A stretch of 6,883 bases of DNA from an uncultured Christensenella sp. (GTDB lineage: Bacteria > Bacillota > Clostridia > Christensenellales > UBA1750). The DNA lies in NCBI GenBank assembly GCA_905193155.1, contig CAJJNQ010000071.1, positions 1 through 6,883 on the forward strand, given 5' to 3'. Below are positions 5,918 to 6,883 of this stretch, piece by piece. Each line of letters opens with the position of its first letter. The first letter of the stretch is position 1. A model generated the notes under the pieces. That model was not told where the DNA came from, made no database searches, and worked only from the letters and a program-made list of their open reading frames with translations. The translations under genes and the position numbers were made by a program.

Positions 5918-5975
5918 CGGATGCTGAATCGGCGGATGCGCCTGCGGACATTGCGCCGAGGCGAATCCCGGAGCG

Positions 5976-6605
5976 TCAGTAGTAGCGGCCCGCGCACTCC
6001 AGAATGCTCTCCCGGGCCATGTCGTTGGGATTCGTGCCGGGAACTCCTTCGGGAATCTCTTCGCCTGCTTTTGCGAACAGTTCCGTCCAGAACTGCGGCA
6101 TCGTGCCGTCCGCGGCCCGGAAGTTCATCGGCCGCGCCGTGAAAAGTCGGCTGCCGTCCGGCGCAAGATAACTCGCCCATACCAGTTCGCTGCAATACAT
6201 TTTGCCGTTGTCCGGACGGAAAGAGTAGTCGTAAGGCTGCCCGAGGTATGTGCGGGCCCGTGCGACCGCAGCCGTGACGCCCGTCGTGTCGCGCAGACGC
6301 ATCACCGTGACCGCTGGCCGTCCGTCGATCCGGGCCGAGCGGCCGAGGAAATCCGCCAGTGCGGTGAGCCGCACGCCGCCGTCGCTCGTGGCTTCCAGCA
6401 CGGAATCGGCCCCCGCAGCAGGAACGGCGATTCCCACGTGCGAGTAATTCAGCCGCTGCGCTTCACCCGTCGCAGCGGTGATCGCCTCGGTCATCTCCGA
6501 GGTTTTTCCGACCTGGAACAATAGATCGCCCGGGTGCAGTTCGGGGGTCGGACGGCCGCAGGAAACAGCCGAAAAAAGCATACCTATATATAATAAAGAC
6601 TTCAT
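5976..6605 (-). CDS. YiiX/YebB-like NlpC/P60-superfamily cysteine hydrolase, lipoprotein
   Basis: A 209-residue protein with a lipoprotein signal: MKS, a hydrophobic run LLYIGMLFSAV, then SC with the lipidated Cys at 16, so the mature protein is membrane-anchored outside the cytoplasm. The mature part begins HPGDLLFQ (24-31), typical of permuted papain-fold proteins (YiiX-like, Peptidase_C92). The likely catalytic His is H56 in NYSHVGI and the nucleophile is C138 in MYCSELVW. E71 (VLEAT) may assist. Relatives are thought to cleave amide or ester bonds in cell-wall peptides or lipids; the substrate here is unknown. The start at 6605 is chosen because the signal peptide begins there; a frame extending to 6671 would run through the promoter. 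No Shine-Dalgarno site is seen, as is usual in Bacteroidota. It converges on the MgtC fragment, with 58 bp between stops and no clear terminator. Confidence 0.85.
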   Translation of the reverse strand: MKSLLYIGMLFSAVSCGRPTPELHPGDLLFQVGKTSEMTEAITAATGEAQRLNYSHVGIAVPAAGADSVLEATSDGGVRLTALADFLGRSARIDGRPAVTVMRLRDTTGVTAAVARARTYLGQPYDYSFRPDNGKMYCSELVWASYLAPDGSRLFTARPMNFRAADGTMPQFWTELFAKAGEEIPEGVPGTNPNDMARESILECAGRYY

Positions 6606-6628
6606 GCCGATAGCTTTGAGTTGCCGTT

Positions 6629-6658
6629 GCAAAGATATTAAAAAACTTTCACAACCAA
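6629..6658 (-). promoter_or_regulatory. Bacteroidota-type promoter of the lipoprotein gene
   Basis: On the minus strand TATCTTTGC (6637 down to 6629) matches the Bacteroidota -7 element TAnnTTTGC. A TTG at 6658-6656, 18 bases upstream, can serve as the -33 element. The -7 element ends 23 bases before the ATG at 6605, giving a short leader. Confidence 0.65.
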
Positions 6659-6687
6659 CTCGCTGATCCATAACCGGGTGAAGGAGG

Positions 6688-6705
6688 ATTGTCGAAATTG
6701 TCGAA
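6688..6705 (+). repeat. Short tandem repeat ATTGTCGAA x2
   Basis: The 9-mer ATTGTCGAA occurs at 6688-6696 and 6697-6705, followed by a run of seven A. It lies just upstream of the first plus-strand promoter and could be part of an AT-rich upstream element. No protein-binding role can be assigned from the sequence. Confidence 0.4.
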
Positions 6706-6722
6706 AAAAAGTCTTCGAATTA

Positions 6723-6756
6723 TTTGGAATTTGCCGGGAAAAGCCCTTATCTTTGC
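6723..6756 (+). promoter_or_regulatory. Bacteroidota-type promoter P1 directed out of the window
   Basis: TTTG (6723-6726) is followed after 21 bases by TATCTTTGC (6748-6756), matching the Bacteroidota -33/-7 arrangement. The sequence after it (ACCCGCTTCGAGAGAGAAAC) resembles the start of stable-RNA leaders in this phylum. No gene follows before the second promoter. Confidence 0.7.
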
Positions 6757-6767
6757 ACCCGCTTCGA
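6746..6767 (+). repeat. 22-bp promoter-core repeat, copy 1
   Basis: This copy contains TTATCTTTGC followed by ACCCGCTTCGA and matches 6856-6877 at 21 of 22 positions (T/C difference at 6750/6860). The copies are exactly 110 bp apart, in the same orientation, each over a -7 element. Confidence 0.75.
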
Positions 6768-6800
6768 GAGAGAAACACACCTCGGAAGCGACGAATAGAG

Positions 6801-6838
6801 GTTCTGAAAAATTTTGAAAAAAGTTCTGAAAAGTTTTG
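6801..6838 (+). repeat. AT-rich direct repeat upstream of P2
   Basis: GTTCTGAAAAATTTTG (6801-6816) and GTTCTGAAAAGTTTTG (6823-6838) differ at one of 16 positions and are 22 bp apart. The second copy supplies the TTTG of the P2 -33 element. Such A/T runs before a strong promoter may act as an UP-like element; that role is inferred. Confidence 0.5.
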
Positions 6839-6866
6839 GAGATTCAGAAAAAAGACTTACCTTTGC
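6835..6866 (+). promoter_or_regulatory. Bacteroidota-type promoter P2 at the right edge
   Basis: TTTG (6835-6838), a 19-base spacer and TACCTTTGC (6858-6866) form a close match to the Bacteroidota -33/-7 consensus. The transcript would run off the window within about 15 bases. Two such promoters in tandem suggest a strongly expressed operon beyond the edge, possibly rRNA. Confidence 0.7.
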
Positions 6867-6877
6867 ACCCGCTTCGA
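6856..6877 (+). repeat. 22-bp promoter-core repeat, copy 2
   Basis: This is the second copy of the 6746-6767 element, with TTACCTTTGC followed by ACCCGCTTCGA. After this shared core the two sequences diverge at once (GAGAGAAAC versus TTAGGA). Confidence 0.75.
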
Positions 6878-6883
6878 TTAGGA

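Noticed and set aside
5918..5975. A bidirectional terminator between the convergent MgtC and lipoprotein genes
   Set aside because: Only a 4-bp stem (GGCG 5931-5934 with CGCC 5939-5942) is visible, with no T-tract.
6606..6671. A longer N-terminus for the lipoprotein
   Set aside because: It would place residues before a normal signal peptide and cover the TATCTTTGC promoter.
6678..6881. A 67-codon plus-strand open frame at the right edge
   Set aside because: It is Lys/Arg/Phe-rich translation of promoter repeats with no domain; the two -33/-7 promoters explain the stretch better.

Overview
The window reads as two blocks of DNA from different bacterial phyla, joined at about position 5320-5331. 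The left block (1 to about 5320) looks like a GC-rich clostridial Bacillota genome, plausibly Oscillospiraceae- or Christensenellales-like. Its genes have strong Shine-Dalgarno sites (AAAAGGAGG, AAGGGGG, AGGGAGGA, AGGAGG), and one intergenic gap holds clustered palindromes. The right block (about 5321-6883) looks like Bacteroidota, Alistipes- or Bacteroides-like. Its one complete gene has no Shine-Dalgarno site, and three promoter-like sites carry the Bacteroidota -7 element TAnnTTTGC. The phylum assignments come from these signals and from family resemblance, not from a database search.

Left block. A PHP-domain metal-dependent phosphoesterase (83-871, minus) is preceded by a run of three hairpins (979-1111). 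Then comes a minus-strand two-gene operon: a D-2-hydroxyacid dehydrogenase (1943-2962), followed after one base by an AraC-family regulator with an N-terminal cupin (1138-1941). A 251-bp divergent control region separates this operon from a plus-strand pair: an Old Yellow Enzyme-type flavin oxidoreductase with a C-terminal four-cysteine cluster (3214-4515), and a short-chain dehydrogenase (4512-5333) that overlaps it by the 4-bp ATGA. Three oxidoreductases around one AraC regulator suggest a small catabolic locus for a hydroxy/keto or enoate-type compound. The substrate cannot be read from the sequence.

Junction. The SDR stops a few residues before the usual family C-terminus. The overlapping next reading frame is an MgtC/SapB membrane protein that lacks its N-terminal part. 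Both homologies can be followed into the same roughly 12 bp (5319-5330), read in two frames. The simplest reading is a chimeric join (assembly or library artefact) through microhomology. A real recombination event is possible but less likely, because no mobile element is visible.

Right block. The MgtC fragment (to 5917) converges on a YiiX/YebB-like NlpC/P60-superfamily lipoprotein (5976-6605, minus). The last 278 bp hold the promoter of that gene and two tandem plus-strand Bacteroidota promoters with a near-identical 22-bp core 110 bp apart. They fire out of the window and resemble the leader of a stable-RNA operon. No stretch over 300 bp lacks a gene. I found no CRISPR array, transposase, tRNA or rRNA gene, and no clear new biological system. 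The most important observation is the chimeric junction.
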